From NCBI RefSeq assembly GCF_030848805.1, contig NC_092365.1, positions 21,161,395-21,225,394 on the forward strand: a stretch of 64,000 nucleotides of DNA, written 5' to 3'. A model generated the notes under the pieces. The model made no database searches and was not told the origin of the DNA. It worked only from the letters and a program-made list of their open reading frames with translations. The stretch is from Temnothorax longispinosus (Eukaryota > Arthropoda > Insecta > Hymenoptera > Formicidae). Below are positions 49,179-61,100 of the stretch, one piece after another. A program made the translations under genes and the position numbers. The first letter of the stretch is position 1; the number at the start of each line of letters is the position of its first letter.

Positions 49179-52100
49179 ATGACGTCAAACATTGGCGAAT
49201 TGAGGCTACTATGGTTGTTGTTGATCCTGACGGTTATTCTTGATGGCTCGCTGGCGATGAGAAAGGTCAGCAGGGCTCCAGTTGGTTTTCGGTATTCCAA
49301 GGATTTGAACGCGGAAGCTACAGGTCATGGAGGTGCGTGTTACAACTGTCGTTTTGCTTGTAAAATATGAAACGGCAAAGAAATTAAACTAAACGAGATT
49401 AAAAGGACAAATCACCGCTCGATAAAAGCAAAGCTAACTACGAAGGTCAAACGGCCAATTCCCGGGCAACTATAAAACGTGTGGGTTTAAATGTAAAAAA
49501 AATAATTCATTATCTTTTATAATTGCTCGGAAATTGGCCGGAAATTGGTTTGATTTTCGCAGTTAAACGAGATTATTTAATAAATAAAATATTTATTTCA
49601 ATATTTGCTTCACAAAGAAATCAAAAATTGTAATATTGCTGCAAAAATTACATATATTTTTGCAGGATTATCGATATTTTTGCATACGTGCCGTGTTCTC
49701 TTTCACGGTAAATGAAATAACCGTTTTTGACATTGACGAGTGGAAATTCAATCGTGAAAGCGAAGCTTACGGTGGATTATGCGGATTTGTCGCCGATCGT
49801 GTTAATTTGTATGTGTCAGAGAATTAGAAGTGCATTCGAATCTCGTACTATTTTAAACGTGCGTACATTTGCTGCATTTAATTTTTAACAATAGATTTAC
49901 GTATATTTTATTTTCTTGTACCATTACAATTCTAATGATTTTGTTATTTAATTTTTGCGTGGTTTCCGGAATATACATATATCACATACATGTAACATAT
50001 ATAACGTGAATTAATTTATTGAACAAGGTACAATATTCAAGATATTTAAGAATATTATCGACAGTAAAGTTCTTGTCGTACACCACCACTTTTCCATTAA
50101 TTAAAAGAAGCGAGCAGTTAATTTTATTTCCGATATTCTCTCTCGTCCACCTCGCAAGTTAATAGTTATAATATTTGCAAGTATAAATGCAACGACCTTG
50201 AATCGTGCGCGAGAAATGAAAAGGGCTCAATGGAGACTTCGTTTCTCTGAGGTATAGATGCGGTCTGCTTTCTAACGCGCGAATCGAGAGGTTCGTTAAA
50301 TGAAAAAGAGAAAAAAAGAGTGGGCCTCCCACCAACGATAAAGCCCCGGTAGTTTTATTTACATTTTATTTTATTCGAACAGGCGGCGACAGACATCGCG
50401 AAGAGGGCACCGGCTCGAAGCACGATGAGGACCACCACGACACGCACGGCCATAAGAACGATAAGGTACAAACGCTTCGTTCCTGGCTGCCATTGACGTC
50501 CAAGCTGTTGTCATTCACGTCATCCGTTGACGACTTCTTCCCTCTTTTATCGCTTGTAATATAAGCGCCCACGGTGCTCACGTTCCCTTCTCGCTCGCTA
50601 CCGCAAGAATATATATTACATAGTTTTTTCTCCTTTATACGAATATTGTACCCGAGGAACGAGACACAGGGGCCTCGACCTAAAAAAGCATTCGCCGCGC
50701 GACTATAAAATATTTTACCCCTTTGGATCGAATTTCTCCCGATATCCTTTCTGCGAATTTGTCACACTGTAGGGAAAGCGAGCACTGATTTCATTCCTCA
50801 ATGCCGGAATTGATATTCTAACAATGTCGCAAATCCGACGTCGGCGCTTTTTAATGAAATTTCAGCCGACAAATCCGATAATATGTTTTTCACAAGATAT
50901 ATCTCTCTTCTTTATTGTCTCGTTACTATCATGTCAATTCTTTTAACGGCAATAAACTATAATAATATTGATTTATATAACAAACGCTTTTTTAACTTCT
51001 CAATAACTTCTTAATAATTTTGATTGAGAAAGGGTTACAAGACTTTCCACGAATTCGAGAAGAACGACAAAGGACACCACGATAAGGAGAAGCACAAGCA
51101 GGAGTATGACGAGGAAGAGGGTGAGGAAAAGAAGAACCATGAAGAAGCTGGCCATTATGGTGAGAATCATCACGGTGAGGAGGGTGAGAAGAACGCGAAG
51201 TTTGGCGAAGAAGGAAAGCATCAAAAAGGATACAGTACGAAAGGAGAACACAGCGTCTTCAAGAAGGTATGACTTGTGTAATGTGTATCTTCTTGTTGCT
51301 CAACACGTATCGCACATGCTCAAAATCAATTTGTTTCGTTAATATCCACTATAATTTAGAAAACACATTGATTACGATTTCTTTGTAATACTAAAAATAT
51401 AATAGTATATTCAAATGGCCGCCGCGGATTAAAATTCAGTATGAAGAATAGGGCAAGGAAAGCCTTAACAGGATGTTCGTGTTTTATTATTTTTAATAGA
51501 CAAATATTATATTCCAACCAATGATTGAAATAATATTTGTCTATTAAAAATAATAAAACACGAACATTTTGTTAGGCTTTCCTTGCCCTATTCTTCATAC
51601 ATAATAGTATATATAAAAATAAAAATGATAATAACCACACTACACTAATGCTCGATCATTGGCCTTTTTCTTTTTAATAATTATAATAGTATATATTTAT
51701 ATAGATATTAAAGCTTTTCCTAAGATTACAAGATCAAAGACTTCGTTATTCGACATAACTGTCCGGGCTTCTATGTAATGATCGATCTCTTGTCTGTATT
51801 TAACATTCTAATACTTATTAACTAAATTATATGTGTTAATAGTCCATCAATACAATTAGTAATTTTTCCATCAAGAATTATAGTAACATTATACATAATT
51901 TTTATTGTAGAAATAAATTTTATTAGATATGTATCTATTTGTAGAATAAAAAATATATTATTGTAACTACTATAATAAACATTTTAATGTAAGCAAAATT
52001 TTATTTGTTATATTTCTGAATTAACATATAAATTGCTTCCAGGATGAATACGAGAAGAAACACGATTTTTATGACGAATACCACGAGGATGGAGGAAGCG

Positions 52101-52483
52101 AGAAGCACGGTGGTTGGCATGAGGAACACGAGGGCAAGAAGGGTGGCCATGAAAAGAAAGGATCTTTGCATTCGGGACATCACGAGGTCATTATTCATTA
52201 AAATCATGATAAAATATCATAAAATTATTATTATTTTTGCCACTGAAACACTTATAACGCTATTACACGTTAATTCGGCCATCAAGTCAAAACTGCGATT
52301 TTCTTCTTGTTTTAGGGTCATCACGGTGCGGAAAAGAAACACGAGGGAGGTCACCATCATCACGAGAAGAAGGGTCACAAATCGGCAGAGGGGCACGACA
52401 GTCATCACGAGCACGACGAGAAACACGGTCATAAAGAAGGACAGACGTCAGGACATAAATGGTCAAAATCAAATCATCATTGA
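49179..52483 (+). CDS. Secreted histidine-rich protein, copy 1 (short form)
   Basis: Five exons, 49179-49332, 50383-50465, 51033-51266, 52043-52186 and 52316-52483, join in phase to give 260 residues. A signal peptide (about 1-26, LLWLLLILTVILDGSLA) is followed by a hydrophilic protein dominated by His, Lys, Glu, Gly and Asp, with repeated HEKKG- and GHH-type motifs. A recognisable core begins GYKTFHEFEKNDKGHHDKE at about residue 80. It resembles insect proteins labelled histidine-rich glycoprotein-like, which I recall as carrying the uncharacterised domain DUF4779; this is from memory. Function is unknown; metal binding is a guess from composition. Exon 3 is 234 nt, the same as exon 4 of the downstream paralogue. 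The donor after 52186 (GAG|GTCATT) is weak, but reading through meets TAA within a few codons. An in-frame ATG-type start 27 codons upstream is possible. AATAAA at 52791-52796. Confidence 0.82.
51439..51600. repeat. Long hairpin in intron 3 of His-rich copy 1
   Basis: Arms of about 71 bp at 51439-51510 and 51530-51600 are reverse complements with a few mismatches (GTATGAAGAATAGGGCAAGG and its complement), with a loop of about 20 nt. Probably a MITE or fold-back element. Confidence 0.85.
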
Positions 52484-53219
52484 CGAGACGCGACAAAATT
52501 TACTTTTACATAATCGTCGAATGTGTTTTACTTACGTCCGTTTTGTCGAGAATTTCGCGGATAGATCGATGCTAATGTATTTGGAGCAGTATCGAGTGTC
52601 GTGTATCGTGTGCATCGAGTTTATTGGGAAGACTTATGATGACAACGATAATTTTATTCTTGTCGTCAAATGAGTGGCGTACAAATTTGCTGCTAGATTT
52701 TTACAAATGTTTATATAAGTTTTAATATATACATACATACATATATCAATATATTTAAATATAATGTGTAAAAATATAATATAATCGTATAATAAATAAC
52801 GTCTGTCTAAGGCAAGAGAATACAATTTCTCGAACAAACCTCGAACGTCATGCTGTCACTTCTTTTATCCACGCTGATCGCTGAGAAAAGTGAAAATCTT
52901 AGTAAAACTGGTCGCGCTTCGATGCACGTTGCATTGAGCGAGCAATGCTCGTACAGTCTAATGCAGATGTATGGTATCGAAATAACCTTGCGAAGTTAAA
53001 ATTCCCATTTTATTTTAGTACGCTTTTATAATTAAAATAACGTGATTTTATTTCTAATTGCCATCATATCTACGCTTTCTGGATGTGTAACAGTATTTAA
53101 TAACTCTCAAATAGATTGCTATATTGCCTAACCCTCCAGTCATAATTTAGTGGGTTAATAAACTCTTGCAAAATCCACTTTGATCTTTCGAACCTCTTTC
53201 TCTCTCTCTCTGAGTAAGT

Positions 53220-53256
<37 letters not shown>

Positions 53257-56200
53257 GGGGAAGGAGTGAGGGAGAAAGGGAGAGAGAGAGATTGAAATAG
53301 ATGGATATTCAAATAAGAATAATTAATCTGAAGTTAATTATATAGTAACAATTAAGTAAAGTAAAAGTTAACAAGTGAAAATTGACCACAGATTTTAACA
53401 TGCTAGATTTTGCAGTTTATACAAAATAATAGTTTTATGTAAAAATCTTTAGAATAGAATACAAATTTTATAATATCGCGCTTTCATAAAGTAATAATGT
53501 AATAATTAAGCGCGTAATATTTCAGCGTTGAAAAATTCACATTATTATGAACGTATATGTGTCGTTTTCGTTGCACCATTATGAATCTTCACTCTGCATA
53601 TGTGTGTTATTGGTTCGTATTATCTTCGTTTCCATTATCTAGAGTTTCCGTAATTAATGTAAGCGATATATTGATACAATCATCGGAACGTATATAATCC
53701 CGCTATAACGTAGGCATATTACCAAGAGGATTGATTGAAACGTAATTGTGCCCTATTTTCTGGTGAATTTACCCGACTATCAAACTTACATTGGCAATCG
53801 ATTATCGTATGTACAGTTGATCTGCCGATATCACACGCAGTGATTGGTTTAACGCTTATCCTTAATGCTTACGCAAATTTATTTAGGTGTTGCTGATGGG
53901 TGCAATTGTTCCTCAAGTTGATTCCATGATCGATTCCATGATCAAGCATTGAACAAAGAAATAGCATTTGCAAAAATGATATTGCAAAACTAAATAATAA
54001 TTTTTAAAAACTTTTAATTACTTTTTTATATTATTGTTGTTTGTAATATATCTACATTACTCCTAAAATTTTTACTCGTTATTAAGACAGAAAAATTTCT
54101 AACCCTAGGTGGATACATATGTGTACGCTTGCATGCAGCTGAAGGGGGTTAAAATAAAATAAAAGTACATGCGGAAGCTTTGTACAAACAGAGGGGAAAG
54201 AAAACGACTGCGAAAAGGCTATAAGACTAAAAGGAATAAACCCATTACGTTTGTTATTTCTATTATTGCATCGCCAGGGAATTTTCGGGGAGTCTTCAAT
54301 TTGAGCGAGATCAGGAAGATAAGGGAAGCGTTTCATACGGGGCGCGGCGTTTCTGCCTTTCCCCAAGTCCCCCGCGTCCGATTTTTACGATGTCGCGCGT
54401 TGAATTTCACACGGGAATAAGAAAGACCGTTGCGTATAACGAGGTCAGTAAGCACCCGTCGGCGTCGTCGCGTATACTGCCGCCGCGCCGGGAGGATGGG
54501 TCCGCGGAGATTGCACCGTGGGATTGTTAAAGATGACTATGCCGGCGTAGGGTCCATTGTCAGAAAACTGTCAGAATCGTCTTCATGCGTCTGACGTCCA
54601 TGAATTCCGTTCGTTCCCTGCGGCAAGCCAGCGAGACGAAATAACTGTGATTTCGTAGTCATATTCATCGGATTTCTGTGATTCTACGGTATCTCAGATC
54701 TTGCAGATTATCTTTCGTTTATAGATTCCTCGACCAATTAAAAACTGATATTTTTTGGATGTATTAATCGTCATTTCTTGCAAGTTTTCAATTTTTAATA
54801 TTAAAAATTGTTTTTTATTCACGGAGTTTGTTAAAATATTACTTTAAATTAAATTAGAAATAAAGTTCCTATTTGATTATAATTTTTTTTCTTAACGACT
54901 TTCTAGCTTTTATTTCTAATCTCTTAATTGATTTAAAAAATATTTTCATTATTTTTCTTAAGGAAAGTCAAGGAATTTATAGAACATAAATACAATGGTA
55001 TATTCGAATGGTTTGACGCCAATTATATTAATTGGCGATTGTATCACTTTACACAAACCAAAATATTATATTTATCATGACAATAATCATTTAATATCGT
55101 TTAATCGTTTAATCAAGGATAAACTTTCTTCTAATATTTTGAAATATCATTGCAGGCGTCTTTCCGAATCGAATTTATCAAAGTTTCGAAATGCTTCTAC
55201 CTTGGTAACGACCACTTGCATAACAAATTCTTTTTAATTACGTCTATAATTAAAACGCAATCTGGGGTTGCCGAACGTTGACGCGGCGCACAAGCAACTA
55301 TAACTGCCCCATTTAAGCTTGAATGCACGCAGAAATTCGACGTAACATCGCGTGAAAAGTCGCGCGCCAGTCGTGAAACTTCTTTTCACTTCGGCTGACA
55401 TAATCAATCTAAATTTTGCTTAATCGAATGAAATGTATTCGTACCTGAAATTATAAAGTTACTGTTTTAAAACCACTTCAAAACAACATTATTAAAATTG
55501 TCTTAGAAGAATATAATATATATTGATATTTTTAAAACGGGAGAGATGATGAATAAAATATAAATACAATAAACAAAGGAAAAAGCATATGCGGGCATAC
55601 AACAAATGTAAGTGTATCGCAAAATGTATCGTTTTTCGAGCTTATCGGAGCATTGTAGAGAATAAGAAGATAATTATGTTCCGCTCTTTTTATTACTTTA
55701 AAATAAAAAAAATTTGTAATTTAAAATAATGGCTTGTGGTTTATTTGCTCGGTCAAATTCTATCGCCGACGTAATTTCCTCTGTTTGCGCGATATCCTTT
55801 GAAGTAATTTACGTGACGCGCCGCGCCGGAAACCGCAGGAGATCGTGTGTGACTTTACGCGATGCACATCGTCACGGTGTCCGGCATGCAAAGGTGCAAC
55901 GTTAATCCGACAGCGGATTATGAAAATTCGACAGTGCGTCTACGTGGAAATGCAAAATTCACTCGCGTCTCGCGATCAATGGACTTGTCAGTGGTGATTG
56001 TACGATTTCCATTGAACAATATAATGCAAATTCAATTCCGATATAGCCAGCGTTCCACGCGAGCGTGGGGTGGGAGCCGTTACGCTTTTTGATGGATCGA
56101 GTAACGCGAGTGCAAAATATTGCATGCAAATGGCAAATGCTAATGTGCGGCAACCGCTGCGCCGATAAAAATGGCGCGGAAGAAATGAGTACAAGTAAAA

Positions 56201-56561
56201 TATCGTGAATCGCGATGTGGCATACCATTTCCTCTGTGTTACGATACTTAACTTAAATAAAAAAAAAGCACGGCGCGTTGCGCAAGGCACGTTAATAATA
56301 GACTAAATAATGAGAGATCGGGATGTGCTTTCAGATCGGCTCCGGCCGAGCGACGATCTTGTGCAACCGACAGAGAAAGGAGGAAGGAGCGATCGATGCA
56401 GGACTGATTGTTCGGCGGTTCCTTCGACACTTCGAGGTGCCTAATCGCTGTGAAACTGTCATATCATTCGCGAATGGTTTTCTGATAGAGGAAAACGAGT
56501 CTCGATATAATTGCCTGGTCGCGTCAGCAACGCGGTTCAGTCTTTGTCGTGGATTCGTCGA
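52484..56561. other. Interval between the tandem His-rich genes
   Basis: Contains the 3' UTR of copy 1, a CT/GA microsatellite at 53199-53292, and AT-rich DNA. CpG-rich patches at about 54440-54560 and 55800-56400 may include the copy 2 promoter. No recognisable gene. Confidence 0.45.
53199..53292. repeat. CT then GA microsatellite, palindromic arrangement
   Basis: A (CT)n tract runs through a short unique spacer (GAGTAAGT) into (GA)n, so the two halves can pair as a hairpin. Confidence 0.9.
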
Positions 56562-59500
56562 ATGATGAAAACCTGCCGAAAGCTGGTAGCCATGGTGCTA
56601 CTATTGCTAATCCATTTGGTAATATCTCGATATTGAATTTTTAACGCGCCTTTTAACGTTAAATAAAAGTGAGCATGGAGAATATAAGGACAATCCGTCC
56701 GATATATGGATTTGATTAATTTCTCTCGTAGCATGTTGTGACATTTTCTAACGATATATGTACACACTTTGCCACGAATGGCAAAATAAATAATTCGTAG
56801 TAAATGTGCAACCGTGGGGGCTGTCAGCGGCAAAGGTTGACGCGTGTTTACGTCAACTTTTAATTAGAATGGTGGAGTGAGAGAGGCAATAAAGTGGTAT
56901 GGTGCTAAATATGTGAAATATATATACGGGATCTTGTCCGAACTGACGTTAATCTAATTAATATGCGTGATATATTTAGTACTAATAAATTTTATCGCGT
57001 TAACAAATAATTATCGTTCTTACCGCAAGCGTAAGTATATACGCGATAATTAAAGAAAGCTATCAATTGTTCGTCAAACGAGCCGAAATTTTATTGACGT
57101 TTTATGGCCACGTTCCGTGAAACAATGCTCTTGCCAGGATGCGTTTAATTTATATATTTACGATATATAATAAAGTCTGCATAATACATCGACCTATTTG
57201 CAGCTGACGTTACAAATCGGTGACGCAGGACGCAACCACACGAACGTTTCGAACGCCAAAAGCGATCCCAAAGTCATTCTGGAGGAGGTAATTATTGCCG
57301 GAAGTGGAAATAATACTCGCGTAATCGCAAACGCACTAGTGGAGGATGCATCGAAGCTCGACGATGAGATGCTCTCGCTTTTGTCTAAGCGCGAGATACG
57401 GAGGAGCGGACGTTCGTATTCGAATCCGGACGATCAGGATGCGGCACAATCGCGCGACACGCTCGTTGAGGCGAACGAAGAGGACGATCTCGAATTAATG
57501 AGTCGCGTGATCGCGAAGTACGAGCCGAAGAGACTCACGTCGAGGAAGACCAAGAGGAAAATCGTCGACGGGTCAAACGGGACTCAAGGTAAATAAAAAT
57601 AAAATTACTTTCCTTTCGACATTATAGTAATCCAGAAGGACATTCTATACATCTTTGTACATTAGAGAAAGTTCAGTCTCTATATATTTGTTCCTCAGAT
57701 GTTCACGATAAGGTCGCGGGATCGATAACGGAACTCGAGAAGACCTATGCCGAACTGCTGAGAAGTATATCGCGGAAAGCGCCCAAATTGTCGGTGAACA
57801 ATCCCGACGTGACGCTAAATCCCTATTTATCTCAAGCAGTGAAGCAACTCAACCAAATTTATATTCCGGAAGTGACGATCCGCCCCGTGACTAACGGCGG
57901 AGCGGAGAAGTCACATTCCGATATCGATTCTTCGTTCACGTCGCCTACTCTGAGCAAGAAGTCGAAAAGGTTACCGAAAAAGTATTTACAATTAAATCGC
58001 ACCGCCACAACTCCACGATTCTCATCGCTCGACGAATTAAGATCTGACGAGAAATCTGCTGACTCTAAAGAATTGAGCGCGCCCGTGCACAGACTATCCA
58101 CCGGAAAGACGAAGCCGAAAGTGAAAAACGGATCATTATCTGTACCAACGTCAAATGTTTATCCCGGTTCTACGGAAAAGCCGAAAAACCGTCGCGAATG
58201 GAATGTTCAGGACTCCTCGATTCAAGTTAAACCTCAATTTCCCTTACGATTGAATAACAGTAACTCTAATAACATTATTAACGTAAATAATTTAAAAAGT
58301 TTGAATGTTCCGAATAATGTCATTCAATCACCACCGAGATACAACGTGATACCAAGGCCATTTTCCGTATTGCAATCACCCAATTCACTTGCTACTAGAA
58401 ACATCGACGCGTCGTACAGAAAACCGAGTGCCTTGCCGACGGGTTTCAACCACCAACAACAGATTACAACCCGTTCTTCCGCGAACGTTCTTCCGTTGGT
58501 CCTTCCGACGGATCTTTTCACACCGCCTCCAGCGCGTCGTTACATCCCGATAAAGCACGCGAATCATCTCAATCTTGAGGGAAATTCGGCAACGATCGTC
58601 ACCGAGGCGAGTCCGCCGACGAGTCCCGTACGGGAAAGAACCACCCATGCAGATTACGATGCCGTTTACAGAGCCGTAATTGGCACTACGAGAAGTCCTT
58701 TGGTCACCGTTAATAGCCAGTCGAGCTACGGCTCGTCGGATTATTACGCTATTACGGAGGGCCCCACGGAGCGGACTGTTACGCAGACGAACTTCACGGG
58801 AACTTACATACCCAGTCAAACATCCGCTTCGCACGCCGTTCAAGGGCGAAAGGACTCTCAAGCCATTCGCAAGAACGACTTCCTACCTAGACTCGCCAGT
58901 TATAACGGTTCCGACGATGAGAGCTCAAGTTTAAATGAAGATCCTGGAATCGCGCTTTATAACAGATTCGCGAGCTTATATTCAACTAACGTATCTAACG
59001 TATTCAATGCACCGAAAGCAATTACGGAAGACTTTAAGCAACCGGTACAGCCTTCGCTACAGCAAGTTTCCACCCTTCCTTACGCAACTTTAAAACCTCT
59101 TACTCCCACGTTGCTGAAAGTCCGACCGATTACTTCCTCTAAACCTGCGCCGTATTACGATAGTAGATTACTTGTTTCGCAAGGCGGAAAATATAGCACG
59201 CACAACGATGAGAACGACGAAACGAACGAGCAGTCTCGTGTTGAAGACGCAAACGAGACCGAGGAGGAAGATAATGACGATAATGACGATGTTGGAGATT
59301 ATAAAACTCAAATTAATCGAGAGGCTTACGAGGCTTACAAGACGCCGAATAAACAACGCGAGAATAAAGATCGCGAAGAAAAGAAGGAAGATCGTTATCC
59401 ACAGCCGAGCCGTAATTACGGACATCAAGGCAAAGTTAAACATTACAAATATGATGAAAATGAGAAAAATATTAAAAACGACGATGAACGCGAAAAATAT

Positions 59501-61100
59501 AAGAATGTTCGGCATGAGAATAACGATGACGGAGAGGAAGTTGATAAAACGGAAGAGGAAGAATATGTCAGTATCGGAAAAAGTAATGATGAGAACAATG
59601 ATAATCCTACTCATCAATACAATAAGTATAAATATGAGAGAGATCATTCTAATGAGGAACAACGTGAGAAACCACGCTATGATCGTAAGGAATATAACAA
59701 ACTAAAAAATCGTCGCGATAAACATGACTATGAAAGTGACGTTGCGCACCGACTTGAAAGTAATAATAAATATTTCGAATCACTGCGTAATGACGATGAT
59801 GAGATTCGTGAGCGGGGTAAAAAATATCGTGATCGCTCTGATAAAAAGAAATTGGTAGGCGATAACCAATACGAAAAAGATCGACGAGATCGCAAATATG
59901 AAGAATCCGAAGATGAGAGTGTCGCTGAAGACAAACCGTCCGTTCAACGTTCTAAAGATCAACCAGTTTATAGACAAGACGAAAGACACGAAGAGGAACG
60001 AAGCAATGATGACGATACGCTCAAATATCATTATCAGGTCTCTCCACGAAAAGACTCGGTTCACAAAGAGCGCGCAGAATACGGCGAAACTAATCCTACG
60101 CATACACGCGAGGAATATCATCATCAACGTGTCAAGAATGATCATCGTGATCATCCTAGACGCGATAGTGGAAATCAGGATGACGGTGAAGGGGAAGAGA
60201 CTCAGGAACACGACGCACTTAAGAGCGAGACGCACAAACACGAGGAACATCACGAAAAGAAGAAAGGTGGAGGAGATCATCATTTTGAGGAAGGTGGAGG
60301 TGCGGAACATGACGAGGAACATCACGGACACGAGGGAGAAAAGGGCGACAAGGTAAATTGTCCATTGTTAAACAGTCCGTTTGTTCGTCGAACTTATTTA
60401 ACTTCGGCAATTATTAATGATCTTCTGTTTATTTGCAGGGATATAAGGTTTGGCACGAGCACGAGAAGGCCGAGAAGGGGCATCACGACAAGGAGCATGC
60501 CAGCAAACACTATGACGAGAAAGATGGCGAGGAGAAGAAACACGATGAAGAGGGTGGATACCACGAGGAACATCATCACGGTGAAGAGGGCAAGAAGACG
60601 GCAGAATTCGGCGAGAAAGGTGAACACAAGAAGGGTCACAGTACACACGGCGAACATTCGGTGCATAAGAAGGTAAAGTGCGCGACACGGATATTAAATT
60701 CTTAATGAAGTAGGAACGTCGCGATTACAGCAATATTTCGGTTACTGTTAATTTCTGGTAGGACGAATTCGAGAAGAAGACCGAGTTCTTCGACGAGTTC
60801 CACGAAGACGGTGGACAGGAGAAGCACGGCGAGCACCATCACGAACACGAGTCGAAGAAGGGCGGCCACGAGAAGAAGGGTCATCATGACGGCGCCGATC
60901 ACGAGGAGAAATACGGCAAGGAGGAGAAGCACGAGAAAGGCGGTCATCATCACGAGCACAAGGGCCACAAGGTCGACGAAGGCCACGATCATCATTACGA
61001 TCACGATCAGAAGTACGGCAAGAAGGAGGGGCACGAGGACGGGAAAAAGTGGAGTTTCAAGAAGGGCGACGACGGTGGCGGTCATAAGCATAATCGCTGA
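56562..61100 (+). CDS. Secreted histidine-rich protein, copy 2 (long form)
   Basis: Five exons, 56562-56618, 57204-57588, 57699-60352, 60439-60672 and 60762-61100, join in phase to give 1222 residues. Exon 1 encodes a hydrophobic signal (MMKTCRKLVAMVLLLLIHL). Exons 2-3 encode a long low-complexity region: Ser/Pro/Thr/Asn-rich with KR-type dibasic sites to about residue 600, then Asp/Glu/Lys/Arg/Tyr-rich, then His-rich. Exons 4-5 (from about 1033) match the core of the upstream paralogue (GYKVWHEHEKAEKGHHDKE; DEFEKKTEFFDEFHEDGG; HEKKGHH). Exon 4 is 234 nt, identical in length to its counterpart. Copy 2 encodes the end in one exon where copy 1 has two. It is same-strand tandem with copy 1, so a local duplication is likely. 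Function is unknown; an extracellular or cuticle-associated, metal-binding role is only a guess. Confidence 0.84.

Noticed and set aside
59168..60705. Long open frames in other phases and on the opposite strand over His-rich copy 2
   Set aside because: They are shadows of a low-complexity coding exon; the spliced frame with a signal peptide and paralogue match explains the region.
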